Assembly: GCF_014651815.1 (NCBI RefSeq)
Contig: NZ_BMXP01000012.1
Coordinates: forward strand, 6,494-70,493
DNA from: Alteromonas halophila
GTDB taxonomy: Bacteria; Pseudomonadota; Gammaproteobacteria; Enterobacterales; Alteromonadaceae
Direction: 5' to 3'
DNA: 64,000 bases
The position numbers and the translations under genes are program-made. Shown here in pieces: positions 1 to 9,024 of the stretch. Position 1 is the stretch's first letter. Every line of letters begins with the position of its first letter. Below the pieces are notes generated by a model. The model saw only the letters and a list, made by a program, of their open reading frames with translations. It was not told where the DNA came from and searched no databases.

Positions 1-213
1 ATAGCGAAACTGATATTCTTTTCCCACCGGCAGTGAAACAGTCTGTGTAAAATCGCCGTTTTTCAGACGCTTCATCGGCAGTGCGTTGATATCCCAGGCG
101 TTGAAGTCGCCGACCAGACGTGCAGTAGCGGCCTGTTTCGACTCATCGGCGCGCAGGCGAAAGGTGACTTTGCACACAGGTTTTGATTTCAGATACTGTT
201 TTTTAAGGCTCAT
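1..213 (-). CDS. CBM48 / isoamylase early-set domain protein (partial, C-terminus outside window)
   Basis: The reverse strand from the ATG at 213 reads MSLKKQYLKSKPVCKVTFRL, followed by a VGDFNAWD motif near residues 40-47, and runs off the left edge of the window. VGDFN-W is the hallmark of the glycogen-binding early-set domain (CBM48, AMPK-beta/isoamylase N-terminal type), so it probably binds alpha-glucan or is a small stand-alone domain protein in the cytoplasm. A purine-rich GAGAGAAA lies just upstream of the ATG. The only translation supplied for this stretch is from the opposite strand and is a shadow. Only 71 codons are visible, so total length and any catalytic domain are unknown. 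Confidence 0.75.
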   Translation of the reverse strand, partial: MSLKKQYLKSKPVCKVTFRLRADESKQAATARLVGDFNAWDINALPMKRLKNGDFTQTVSLPVGKEYQFRY

Positions 214-461
214 GGTTTCTCTCGGGGTTGAACGAAGAATGCGAAAAGGCTCCTATATCATTATCGCAAACTGACTAAATTTCAATCGGCTTTCTTAACA
301 TCTGCTTATTCATATTTTCTAACAAAGTAGTGAAGACACTTTACGGGAAATAAAGGTACACTTAGCCTTAATAAATTCGCGTTGTAAGTTTTTGGCAAAC
401 AACAATAAAAATACAATGCCGGTGTCTCGCAAGGCAGCGTTTGCCGGTCAAGGGATGGTCA

Positions 462-1679
462 ATGAAACAATCGTTGTGGATGAAAGGGGGGATACCCCTC
501 GTCGTCATTGTTGTCGCAGTTATCGTAGCGGGTGTAATGATTTCCTCGCGCAAACCGCCTGAGCAAAATCCAGTAGAAGAACCCGCGTTTCTGGTTGATG
601 CTCAGCCCGTATCCAGTGAGCAGGTCCAGTTCAGTGTGACCTCTCAGGGCAATGTGCTGCCAAAGCACGAAACCATGCTCAGTACCCAGGTCAGTGGCAA
701 AGTGGTGTCAGTATCGGACGCGTATGTGGTCGGCGGAATGTTCAGCAAGGGCGACACACTCGTTACGCTTGAACAATCTGATTATGAAACGGAGCTGCGA
801 CTGGCTGAAGCTGAGTTAGCGCAGGCCACGGCGGCCCTTGAAGAGGAAATCGCGCGGGGCAAAGTAGCCGAACAGGAATGGCGCTCTGTGAATGATATGG
901 CGGCGCCTGAGCTTGGTTTGCGAAAGCCCCAGCTGGCCAAGGAGCAGGCCAACGTAAAAGCCGCTAAGGCGAAGCTTGATCGCGCCAGGCGCAATCTTGC
1001 GCGAACTGAAATTACTGCGCCATACAACGGGATTGTGGTTGAGCGCAATATTGATTTAGGGCAGTTTGTCACCGCAGGCGCAGCCGTCGCCACGTTGTAT
1101 GCAACCGATGTGGCTGAAGTTCGTCTGCCGATCACCGACAGTGATCTGGCCTTTCTCAACGTATCCGACAAGCCGGGAAATGTTGATAATGTGCGCCTGC
1201 ACGCCACCGTCGCTGGTAAATCCCGGACCTGGCAGGGCACGCTGGCGCGCACAGAAGGGGTACTGGACAGCAACAGCCGCGTTGTCTATGCGGTGGTTAA
1301 TGTGAACGACCCTTACCGGCGGGATACAGCCACTGAGTCAGTGCCGCTGCGATTTGGACAGTTTGTAGAAGCCAGTATTCAAAGTGAAAAACGCCAGCAG
1401 TTGTTCGTGCTGCCACGCAATGTGGTGAGACTGGATAATACGGTGCTTACTGTCGATGATGAGCGGACACTGAAAATTAAACCCGTCGATATTCAGCGCA
1501 GCAGTGCTGAGAACGTCTATATTTCAAGTGGGCTTGAAGAAGGTGACCTGGTTGTCATGAGTGCGGTCCCTAATCCTTACGATGGCATGAAAGTGCGGTT
1601 GCCAGACGATATTCCTGAAGCAGCAAAAAATGATAAGGAAGAGGACAGCGCAGGCATCGCCTCTGAGGAGGATGAATGA
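462..1679 (+). CDS. RND efflux system periplasmic adaptor (membrane fusion protein)
   Basis: This is the periplasmic adaptor that couples an inner-membrane RND pump to an outer-membrane channel. It has 405 residues from the ATG at 462, which follows AAGGGA at 450-455; an in-frame TTG at 441 is less likely. The N-terminus holds a membrane anchor (about residues 10-28, IPLVVIVVAVIVAGVM). It is followed by a biotinyl-lipoyl-like half (GNVLPKHETMLSTQVSGKVV), an Ala/Glu-rich alpha-hairpin (about 105-175), the second lipoyl half (ITAPYNGIVVERNIDLGQFV) and a beta-barrel region. The tail is acidic (KNDKEEDSAG). Its stop overlaps the start of the permease gene in ATGA, so the two are translationally coupled. 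The substrate cannot be told from sequence, and no TolC-like gene is adjacent. Confidence 0.93.
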   Translation: MKQSLWMKGGIPLVVIVVAVIVAGVMISSRKPPEQNPVEEPAFLVDAQPVSSEQVQFSVTSQGNVLPKHETMLSTQVSGKVVSVSDAYVVGGMFSKGDTLVTLEQSDYETELRLAEAELAQATAALEEEIARGKVAEQEWRSVNDMAAPELGLRKPQLAKEQANVKAAKAKLDRARRNLARTEITAPYNGIVVERNIDLGQFVTAGAAVATLYATDVAEVRLPITDSDLAFLNVSDKPGNVDNVRLHATVAGKSRTWQGTLARTEGVLDSNSRVVYAVVNVNDPYRRDTATESVPLRFGQFVEASIQSEKRQQLFVLPRNVVRLDNTVLTVDDERTLKIKPVDIQRSSAENVYISSGLEEGDLVVMSAVPNPYDGMKVRLPDDIPEAAKNDKEEDSAGIASEEDE

Positions 1680-4600
1680 GTCGTATTGATACCCACCGTG
1701 GCGTGATTGCCTGGTTTGCCCGCAATAATGTTGCTGCTAATTTGCTGATGTGGCTGTTGCTGGTAGGCGGGCTGTTCGGCGCCTTCACCATCCATAAGCA
1801 AATTTTTCCGACCTTTGATATTAATGTAATCAATGTTCGCGTGCCCTATCTGGGTGCCGCGCCGCAGGAGGTGGAAGAGGGCGTTATTCTCAAGGTTGAG
1901 GAAGCGGTGAAAAACCTTGAAGGGATTAAGAAAATCACGTCAACCGCTGTTGAGGGCATGGGCACCGTGTCAATCGAAGCCGAAGAAGACTACGATGTGC
2001 AGGCATTGCTCGATGAGGTCAAGGTTCAGGTTGATGCGATTGTTAGTTTTCCTGCAGATACAGAAAAACCGGTCGTCTACCGACAAAAGATACAGCAGGA
2101 CGTGTTGTGGATGTCGGTCTATGGCGATGCCTCAGAGCGTGAACTTAAAGAGTTTGCCAAAGACTTACGTGATGATATCGCTAATCTGCCTGGTATTTCT
2201 CAGGTGCAGGTTGTCGGCGCCAGAGATTATGAAATCTCGGTCGAGTTATCTGAAGTCGATCTGCAAAAATATAACCTGACCTTCTCGGACGTTGTTAATC
2301 GCCTCAGTCAGTCGAGTATTGATTTGCCCGGTGGTTCTATCCGTACCGAAAACGGTGATATTTTGCTTCGCACCAAAGGTCAGGCGTATACCGGCTGGGA
2401 TTTTTCTCAGATTGTATTGCTCACCGACAGTAACGGCACCCGGGTAACACTGGGCGATGTGGCGTATATCAATGACGGTTTTATCGAAAATAACCAGTAC
2501 GCCATGTTCGACGGTAAACCTGCTGTCAGCTTACGCGTACAGGCGGTGGGTGATCAGAATGCGCTGGAAATTTCTGACACAGTGAATGGCTACATCGCCG
2601 AGCGTAAAGCAGACTTTCCTGCTCACATCAGCGCCGATACCTGGGGGGACAGTTCCTTTTACCTTGCTGATCGCCTGAATATGATGCTGGAGAACATGTT
2701 TTTCGGTGCCTTACTGGTGTTTATTGTTCTGTCGTTATTCCTGAAAATTAAACTGGCATTCTGGGTCATCGTCGGTTTGCCGGTCTGTTTTTTGGGGACG
2801 TTATTGGTACTGCCCATCGACATGCTTGGCGTATCGATCAATCTGCTTAGCCTGTTTGCATTTATTCTGGTACTGGGGATTGTGGTGGATGATGCCATTA
2901 TCATGGGGGAGTCCGCCTACACAGAGATAGACCGCAAAGGTCACAGTACCGATAATGTGATAAGCGGCGTGAAAAAAGTCGCGATGCCGGCGACCTTCGG
3001 CGTGCTGACCACCATCGCTGCGTTTTCACCCATGCTGATGGTCTCCGGGCCGTTTGGAGTTATATGGAAAACTATCGGTCTGGTGGTCATCATCTGCCTG
3101 GTATTTTCGCTGATAGAGTCCAAGCTGATACTGCCCGCGCATCTTGTGCATATGAAACTGAAGCCTTACGACCCGGAGAAAGCCAATCGTTTTCAGCGTT
3201 TCCGGGACATTTTCAGCGAAGGCATAAAAGGCTTTATTCAGAATCGCTATGCGCCATTTTTAAAGCGTGCGGTACAGAATCGTTACCTGACGCTTTCTGT
3301 GTTTTTCGCCATGCTTATTTTGACCGTCGGTCTGTTTGGAGGCGGACTGGTGAGGTTTGTATTCTTCCCAACTATTCCCAGCGACTTTATGATGGCGAAT
3401 GTTGAGCTCGAGCCTGGTTCATCTTTACAGCAGCGTGATAATGCCATCAAAACGCTGCAGGACGCGCTGAACCGAATGGATGACGAACTTGAGAAGGAGT
3501 CCGGCAGTGGGGTGGTAAAACATGCCATCGCGTTTGACGAGGGCAACCTTGCTGGTCAGGTTTTTGTTGAGCTGACCAAAGGTGAAACCCGTGAGCTGAC
3601 CGATTTTGAAATTCACCAGCAGTGGCGTGAGCAGGTGCCGGAAATTCCGGGCGTGAAACGCTTTGATATTGGCTCACCCGGGGGCCCGGGTGGCGGCGCT
3701 GATTTGAGCTTCGAATTTGACTCCTCAGACATTGATGCACTACGCAGTATCAGCCAGGAGCTGAAAACCAGACTGGAAACCTATGACGGGGTCACTGATA
3801 TCAATGACACTTTTGCCGGAGGCAGTGAGGAAATTCAGCTGTCACTGAAACCGCAGGCGGATGCCCTGGGCATATCTTTGTCGCAGCTCGGTCGTCAGGT
3901 TCGGTATGGGTTTTATGGCGCAGAGGTGCAACGGATCCAGCGTGATGAGGAAGAAATCCGTGTGATGGTACGCTACCCCAAAGCAGAGCGGACATCGGTG
4001 GAACACCTCAAAAATATGCGCGTGCGCGCCCCTGACGGACGCTCCGTGCCCTTCGAGCAGGTGGCAAGTATTGAAGTCGGGCAGGGCTTTGACACCATTA
4101 TCCGGGTTGACGGTGAGCGATCGGTCACCGTGACAGCTAAGGTCGATAAGGCACGTCTGGATCCGGGGGAAGTGACCCGGGATGTGATTAATACGGTGAT
4201 GCCAGATTTGCTGGAACGTTATCCGAAGGTGAGTTTTGAGTTGCAGGGGAACTCCCGTGAACAGCAGGAGGCCATGATGGGCCTGGCAAAAGGCTTATTG
4301 TTTGCGCTGTTTGCTATTTTTGCCTTACTGGCGATCCCACTGCGCTCATATTCACAGCCGTTAATTATTATGTCGGTGATCCCGTTCGGTGTAGTAGGGG
4401 CTATTGTTGGCCATCTGATACTGGGCAAGGCCGTTAGTGTGTTGTCGATTTGCGGAATCATTGCGCTGTCAGGCGTGGTGGTGAATGATAGTCTGATCAT
4501 GGTGGATTTCGTAAACCGTGCGCGCAAGGAAGGTATGTCTTTGCTTGATGCGGCTATCAATGCTGGCACACAGCGATTCAGGGCTATCATACTGACTTCT

Positions 4601-4831
4601 CTGACGACGTTTATGGGACTGATGCCGATTGTGTTTGAGCGCAGTCTGCAGGCACAAATTGTGATTCCCATGGCGATATCACTGGCGTTTGGGATATTGT
4701 TCGCGACCATCATTACGCTGTTGCTGGTACCGGCGCTTTATCTCATCCTCAATGACATAAAAAATATATTTCGTCGCCAGCCGGTTCCGCTGGAACATAG
4801 CCGTGATCAGACGTTGCGCGACAGCGGATAG
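1676..4831 (+). CDS. RND efflux transporter permease (AcrB/HAE family)
   Basis: Proton-driven inner-membrane exporter of 1051 residues, the usual length for RND pumps. TM1 lies at about residues 18-38, followed by a large periplasmic porter region. A block of helices follows from about 335 to 480, containing LGIVVDDAIIMGE, which matches the TM4 region where proton-relay aspartates sit. A second helix (about 540) precedes the second periplasmic loop, and the last helices (about 870-1030) include LSGVVVNDSLIMVDFVN. It overlaps the adaptor gene by 4 bases. The group is closer to the divergent permeases of marine bacteria than to E. coli AcrB. A strong terminator follows at 4862, so the operon is these two genes only. 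Confidence 0.95.
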   Translation: MSRIDTHRGVIAWFARNNVAANLLMWLLLVGGLFGAFTIHKQIFPTFDINVINVRVPYLGAAPQEVEEGVILKVEEAVKNLEGIKKITSTAVEGMGTVSIEAEEDYDVQALLDEVKVQVDAIVSFPADTEKPVVYRQKIQQDVLWMSVYGDASERELKEFAKDLRDDIANLPGISQVQVVGARDYEISVELSEVDLQKYNLTFSDVVNRLSQSSIDLPGGSIRTENGDILLRTKGQAYTGWDFSQIVLLTDSNGTRVTLGDVAYINDGFIENNQYAMFDGKPAVSLRVQAVGDQNALEISDTVNGYIAERKADFPAHISADTWGDSSFYLADRLNMMLENMFFGALLVFIVLSLFLKIKLAFWVIVGLPVCFLGTLLVLPIDMLGVSINLLSLFAFILVLGIVVDDAIIMGESAYTEIDRKGHSTDNVISGVKKVAMPATFGVLTTIAAFSPMLMVSGPFGVIWKTIGLVVIICLVFSLIESKLILPAHLVHMKLKPYDPEKANRFQRFRDIFSEGIKGFIQNRYAPFLKRAVQNRYLTLSVFFAMLILTVGLFGGGLVRFVFFPTIPSDFMMANVELEPGSSLQQRDNAIKTLQDALNRMDDELEKESGSGVVKHAIAFDEGNLAGQVFVELTKGETRELTDFEIHQQWREQVPEIPGVKRFDIGSPGGPGGGADLSFEFDSSDIDALRSISQELKTRLETYDGVTDINDTFAGGSEEIQLSLKPQADALGISLSQLGRQVRYGFYGAEVQRIQRDEEEIRVMVRYPKAERTSVEHLKNMRVRAPDGRSVPFEQVASIEVGQGFDTIIRVDGERSVTVTAKVDKARLDPGEVTRDVINTVMPDLLERYPKVSFELQGNSREQQEAMMGLAKGLLFALFAIFALLAIPLRSYSQPLIIMSVIPFGVVGAIVGHLILGKAVSVLSICGIIALSGVVVNDSLIMVDFVNRARKEGMSLLDAAINAGTQRFRAIILTSLTTFMGLMPIVFERSLQAQIVIPMAISLAFGILFATIITLLLVPALYLILNDIKNIFRRQPVPLEHSRDQTLRDSG

Positions 4832-4861
4832 CAGCTAACCCTCATCGTTAGTTATAACCTG

Positions 4862-4895
4862 AAACACCGTGCCTGATGGCACGGTGTTTTTGTTT
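4862..4895 (+). terminator. Rho-independent terminator of the RND operon
   Basis: A perfect 12-bp stem AAACACCGTGCC / GGCACGGTGTTT (4862-4873 and 4878-4889) with a TGAT loop is followed by TTGTTT. It sits 30 bases after the permease stop and isolates the downstream SOS-box gene. Confidence 0.9.
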
Positions 4896-4936
4896 ATGAC
4901 CGCTGGTACAGGTTGATTTTTCATCAGCTCTGCATA

Positions 4937-4956
4937 TACTGTATATATAAACAGTA
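4937..4956 (+). promoter_or_regulatory. LexA (SOS) operator
   Basis: TACTGTATATATAAACAGTA matches the E. coli LexA consensus (TACTGTATATATATACAGTA) at 19 of 20 positions, including both CTG/CAG ends. It overlaps a possible -10 (TATACT, 4935-4940; a weak TTGATT lies at 4914-4919). It ends 15 bases before the ATG at 4972, the arrangement expected for repression by LexA. Confidence 0.88.
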
Positions 4957-4971
4957 TTAAGGGGTGATGTG

Positions 4972-5334
4972 ATGACGACCGGAATAAAATCTATCGACAA
5001 GCTAATAGCATCCTATGGATTAACGACGCATGCAGGCAAAGACGCATTTCAATCAGTGATCCGGTTGCGTGGCGGCGACGCAAAAGCCAGAACGCTCAAA
5101 TTGCCCTGGTGTATGTATCAGAAAGTCATGCAAAAACCGGTGTCCAGTGCACTGACTTACTATCAGTACTTTCTTCCCCACCGCCAGCATCGCCTGGCCA
5201 GTTTTCTGGTTGATGAAAAAGGAAACATCGTTGAGCAGGTATATTATTTACGAGACGGGCGGGGCGTGAAAGCCTGTAAAAAACTGCAGGTGATGCTACA
5301 GACAATGTGCAAAGCACAATTACTGGCAGCGTAG
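4972..5334 (+). CDS. SOS-box-controlled small protein of unknown function
   Basis: A 120-residue, strongly basic protein that I do not recognise. It starts at the ATG at 4972; the GTG directly before it (4969) is less well placed, and AAGGGG at 4959-4964 is the ribosome site. It has no signal peptide and no membrane segment. The N-terminal region GIKSIDKLIASYGLTTHAGK looks helical. The middle (LPWCMYQKVMQKP, LTYYQYFLPHRQHR) is aromatic and basic. The C-terminal half (ASFLVDEKGNIVEQVYYLRDGRG) resembles a beta-hairpin, then a Lys-rich helix. The upstream LexA box implies induction by DNA damage. It does not resemble SulA, YebG, UmuD, DinI or RecX in any stretch I can see. A solitary gene flanked by terminators, so no operon partners. 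Confidence 0.8.
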   Translation: MTTGIKSIDKLIASYGLTTHAGKDAFQSVIRLRGGDAKARTLKLPWCMYQKVMQKPVSSALTYYQYFLPHRQHRLASFLVDEKGNIVEQVYYLRDGRGVKACKKLQVMLQTMCKAQLLAA

Positions 5335-5336
5335 AA

Positions 5337-5373
5337 TAAAAAAGCCTGACACCAGGTCATTCGGTGTCAGGCT
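5337..5373 (-). terminator. Rho-independent terminator of the TonB receptor gene
   Basis: An 11-bp perfect stem AGCCTGACACC / GGTGTCAGGCT (5343-5353 and 5363-5373) with a 9-base loop. Read on the minus strand it is followed by TTTTTTATT, so it serves the receptor gene that ends at 5429. It may also stop the plus-strand gene, but no T-run follows on that strand. Confidence 0.85.
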
Positions 5374-5428
5374 CTGGCAGCCGCTTCGTTACGTTAAAGC
5401 GGCCTTGTCCGGTAAGTCAGACAGAGGC

Positions 5429-7720
5429 TTAGTAGAAGGAGAAGCGTGCTTCAATGCCCCAGATCCGCGGCTCATTGATGATGCCGGTCAGGTTATTGAA
5501 GTCAATTGCACCTTTCACATTATCTTCGTCGGTGATGTTCCGGCCAAAAAATGCAATGGTGTAATTGTCTACGAAGTTGTCGTAACCAATGCGCAGACCG
5601 CCTTCAAAGTTGTCGTCGGTTTTGAACTCCACGGCATCATACAGGAACAGATTGGTTTCTCCCTGGAATGCCCAGTCGGTGAACACGAAAAATTCGCCAT
5701 CGTTGCCGACCGGAATGGTATAACGTGCAGTAAAGTTGAAAATGGTTTCCGGTGCCTGCGGGAAGGGGTTACCGTCGATAAACGCCTGATTACTATCAGT
5801 ACGGGGATCCATTACGGTACAGTTACCCGCGAAGTCAGCGCTCGATCCGCACGGCTGTACTGTCAGGTTGTCATCTTTTATCTCGGTATGATTGTAGCTA
5901 TAACCCGCTGTCAGGCTTAGCTGATCGGTTGCCAGCCATTCGGCATCCACTTCAAAGCCATACGCGTCGCCCTTATCGGCATTTACAAGCGCCGTAAAGT
6001 TATTGCCACCCCCGATGGCGGAGAACTGCATGTCATCAACAGTGTAATAGAAAGCAGCAACATTTAAACGCAGCGTATCTTCCAGTAAGTCTGATTTAAA
6101 GCCCGCTTCAACGGAGTTTATCGTTTCTGCGTCAGCCACCGACGGCGAACCTTCAAAGGCCACATCACGGCCCTGAATCGTTTGTGCACGGAAGCCATTG
6201 GCATAGCGCGCGAACAATGAGATATCGTCGGTAAGGTTATAATTAGCGCTTAGTTCATAACTGACCTGACCATCATCGACATCAATGGGATCATAATCCT
6301 GTTGTATGCATTCAGGTATGCCATCCTGGTTAAAGTCAAGAAAATTACAATCGCCATCCACATTCTGCTGACCTACGCGCAATGATTTATCATCGTGGGT
6401 ATAGCGGATGCCACCGGTGATGTTTAACTTGTCATTGACCTGATAAGACGACTGACCAAATACCGCCCAGGTCGTGTTTTCATGAAAGACCGTGGTAGCC
6501 CCATAAAGTCCGTCAATACTGGTCACGTTAAAGGAAGAGTCAAAGAAGAAGGCGCCTAGCTGCCAGTTCAGTGCGGCACGGGTGTTACTGGCCAGGCGAA
6601 TTTCCTGTGTAAATTGCTCCAGATCATCCATGTTGTCCTGCGTTACTGCTGTAAATGGGATGGGCGCAGGTTTTGCGGTATCGCCTGAGCCAGTACCACC
6701 GTCAACGTCACCCAGGCTGAAGCCATCGGCGGTTTCCAGGGCAGTGATGGAGGTCAGCTCCATGCCATCAAACAGGTATGACAGTTTCAGCGATGAGCCA
6801 AAACCGCTGTATTCCTGCGGATTATTGTCTGCATTGCCGTCACCATCGAGGTCGCCATCGTACCAGACGGTAGTGCGATCGTAGTTTTCGTTCAGATCGT
6901 TGCTGCCTTTGTCGAACACGTTAGCGCGAAAAATGGATGCAGTACCTTTCAGCTCACGACCATGGACATTCAATAACGCTGAAAAATCCGTTGTTGGTTC
7001 CCACAGCAGTTGCGCACGCCAGGCTTTCTCGTCAAAGCCGCCGATTACGTCATCCTGACCTGTGAAGCCGTTATCAATGTAATCATCGCGATCCTGACTC
7101 AGTACAGAAATTCGGCCTGACAGATTTTCTGCAAGTGCGCCACCAACGGCACCTTCGAAATTAACGGTGTTGTAGCTGCCGTAACCCAGCTCTGCATACC
7201 CTTCGAAATCCTGCGTAGGTTTGACGGTATCAAACTTTACAATACCCGCCGTTGTGTTGCGGCCAAACAGCGTGCCCTGTGGGCCACGCAGTACTTCAAC
7301 CTGCTGCACATCAAACAGCGGGAAACTTTTCAGTACCACGTTTTCCATGACCACTTCGTCCATCACAATAGACACGGGCTGAGAGGCGGCCAAATCAAAA
7401 TCGGTATTGCCAAGGCCACGAATATAGAAACGTGGTGCTACCCGGCCGTTGGATGATTCGGCATAAAGGCCGGGAACACGTACTGCCAGCTCCAGAATAT
7501 CTCCACCACCTGAAAACAGGCTTTCAAACTCTTCACCGTTTAACGTCGCTATCGAAATAGGGACTTCCTGTATGGACTGAGTACGTTTTTGCGCCGTTAC
7601 TGTGATTTTCTCAAGTCCCGCTTCTTTTTTGTTTGTGTTCTGAGCATCCTGAGCAATGGCTGAAGTGCTGAACGCGGCACTAACGGCGAGCGCCAGCGTG
7701 GCTAATTTATGTGTTCTCAT
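5429..7720 (-). CDS. TonB-dependent outer-membrane receptor
   Basis: A 763-residue outer-membrane gated channel, a normal length for the family. It has a signal peptide (MRTHKLATLALAVSAAFSTSAIA), a TonB-box-like stretch KITVTAQKR at residues 38-46, a plug domain (EVPISIATLNGEEFE; VEVLRGPQGTLFGRNTTAG) and a long beta-barrel ending in an aromatic residue (ARFSFY). KITVTAQKR followed by QEVPISI is typical of receptors from Alteromonadales and sphingomonads, whose substrates are often lipids, aromatics or glycans rather than siderophores; that is inference. The AraC-type regulator gene ends 96 bases upstream on the same strand, so its expression may be linked to that regulator and the divergent catabolic operon. 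Confidence 0.95.
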   Translation of the reverse strand: MRTHKLATLALAVSAAFSTSAIAQDAQNTNKKEAGLEKITVTAQKRTQSIQEVPISIATLNGEEFESLFSGGGDILELAVRVPGLYAESSNGRVAPRFYIRGLGNTDFDLAASQPVSIVMDEVVMENVVLKSFPLFDVQQVEVLRGPQGTLFGRNTTAGIVKFDTVKPTQDFEGYAELGYGSYNTVNFEGAVGGALAENLSGRISVLSQDRDDYIDNGFTGQDDVIGGFDEKAWRAQLLWEPTTDFSALLNVHGRELKGTASIFRANVFDKGSNDLNENYDRTTVWYDGDLDGDGNADNNPQEYSGFGSSLKLSYLFDGMELTSITALETADGFSLGDVDGGTGSGDTAKPAPIPFTAVTQDNMDDLEQFTQEIRLASNTRAALNWQLGAFFFDSSFNVTSIDGLYGATTVFHENTTWAVFGQSSYQVNDKLNITGGIRYTHDDKSLRVGQQNVDGDCNFLDFNQDGIPECIQQDYDPIDVDDGQVSYELSANYNLTDDISLFARYANGFRAQTIQGRDVAFEGSPSVADAETINSVEAGFKSDLLEDTLRLNVAAFYYTVDDMQFSAIGGGNNFTALVNADKGDAYGFEVDAEWLATDQLSLTAGYSYNHTEIKDDNLTVQPCGSSADFAGNCTVMDPRTDSNQAFIDGNPFPQAPETIFNFTARYTIPVGNDGEFFVFTDWAFQGETNLFLYDAVEFKTDDNFEGGLRIGYDNFVDNYTIAFFGRNITDEDNVKGAIDFNNLTGIINEPRIWGIEARFSFY

Positions 7721-7816
7721 GTGTGTTCACCAAGTGTGATTTACAAGTTTTGTAAAAAGAGTTGAGTGTGTGCGTTGCGGCTCTGTATTCTACACAATTT
7801 TTGGACAAAATGGCGG

Positions 7817-8824
7817 TTATTTTTGAACATCTCCGGCTGTGAATTTGGCGCGGTATTGCGCGGGTGACATGCCGGTCTGGCGCTTAAACAAACGAGAGAA
7901 TGAGCTGACGTCCTCGTAGCCCACTTCATGTAGCAGGCTCTCAAGTGGTAGCTTGCGTGTTTCCAGTTGAGCCATGACATACTCAACCCGCAAAGCCTGC
8001 AGGTACTTTAGCGGGGTCTGTCCGCAGGCCTTCTGGAATCGCCGTAATAATGTACGCACTGTCATATTGTGGCGGGATGCCAGAGCCGGCAGCGACAGCG
8101 GTGCAGCGATAGCTTCTTCCAGTGACGTCTGAACTGCCAGAATATCAGGATCCTGGTGAAACTTACGCTGCCGGGTGCTGGCATAGACGGTTTGATTGGG
8201 CCGGGTCAGGTCGAGTACCAATGATTTTGCTGTGTCGGTCGCAACCTGATGACCGCAGTACCGGCGGATCAACAGCAGTGACAGATCAAACCATGCCATG
8301 CCGCCGCCTGCACAAAACAGGTTGTCCTGTTGGGTCAGCATCTTCTCCGGTTGCAGCAATACGCCCGGGAACATCCGGCGAAAGGTATCGGCATAGCCCC
8401 AGTGTGTTGTGGCGATACGGTTTTCAAGCAATCCGGCTGCGGCCAGCAAAAAGGTCCCGGTACAGTTTCCGGCAATATCCGTCTGCTGACTGGCGTGGCG
8501 CTGCAGGTAGGTCAGTAAACGCTGATTTTGTTTAAGTACCTGCGCAATGTCACCGCCAATGGTGGGCACAATCAGCAAATCGGTGTGCTGAACGTCTTCA
8601 AGAGCGCAGTGTGGGCTGATTGACAACTGATTGGTGCAGGAGAAGGGACTGCCGTGCAGGCCCGCTATACTTACATCAAATAGTGGCTCGACAGGCTGAC
8701 CGTGAATGCGTTGCCAGCTTACCCCGGCCAGTGCAAACAGATCCAGTGCACCGGTAATGGCGGAGGACAATGCCTGATCAAACCCAACAATCGTTACCTT
8801 AACCTTGCGTTCCGTCAATGGCAT
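7817..8824 (-). CDS. GlxA-type AraC transcriptional regulator (DJ-1/PfpI domain plus HTH)
   Basis: A 335-residue cytoplasmic DNA-binding protein. Residues about 10-180 form a DJ-1/PfpI glutaminase-like sensor, with a nucleophile-elbow-like cysteine at 121 (AGNCTGTFLLAAAG). Residues about 230-330 form an AraC double HTH (TLLRRFQKACGQTPLKYLQ; HEVGYEDVSSFSRLFKRQTG). GlxA-type regulators commonly activate a neighbouring catabolic operon. Here the gene is divergent from the acyl-CoA dehydrogenase operon at 9025, with palindromes between (8881-8928), and lies upstream of the TonB receptor. The inducer is unknown. Confidence 0.92.
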   Translation of the reverse strand: MPLTERKVKVTIVGFDQALSSAITGALDLFALAGVSWQRIHGQPVEPLFDVSIAGLHGSPFSCTNQLSISPHCALEDVQHTDLLIVPTIGGDIAQVLKQNQRLLTYLQRHASQQTDIAGNCTGTFLLAAAGLLENRIATTHWGYADTFRRMFPGVLLQPEKMLTQQDNLFCAGGGMAWFDLSLLLIRRYCGHQVATDTAKSLVLDLTRPNQTVYASTRQRKFHQDPDILAVQTSLEEAIAAPLSLPALASRHNMTVRTLLRRFQKACGQTPLKYLQALRVEYVMAQLETRKLPLESLLHEVGYEDVSSFSRLFKRQTGMSPAQYRAKFTAGDVQK

Positions 8825-8880
8825 AACAACAGTCCTGCTATAACTATTTATTCGATGAATAGATGGCGTTATTCACCACT

Positions 8881-8928
8881 ATTGTGTCATTAATGACAAT
8901 CATGGCAGCATTTTGATTGTGTCACAAT
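8881..8928. promoter_or_regulatory. Paired palindromes in the divergent AraC / acyl-CoA dehydrogenase intergenic region
   Basis: TGTCATTAATGACA (8885-8898) is a perfect 14-bp palindrome and ATTGTGTCACAAT (8916-8928) is a perfect odd-centred one. Both share the left arm ATTGTGTCA, which recurs exactly 35 bases apart (8881 and 8916). This looks like a two-site operator controlling one or both divergent genes; the identity of the binding protein is inference. Confidence 0.5.
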
Positions 8929-9024
8929 GGTTAAAATCCGGGTGCGGGCCAACTCATCGTCGCGCTGAAAGCAGACAATGGCTACCGCACGTACTGTCGT
9001 TCCTAAGCAAAAAGAGAAACCTGT

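Noticed and set aside
5405-5920. 171-codon open frame on the plus strand
   Set aside because: Antisense to the C-terminal barrel of the TonB receptor and overlapping its end; a shadow.
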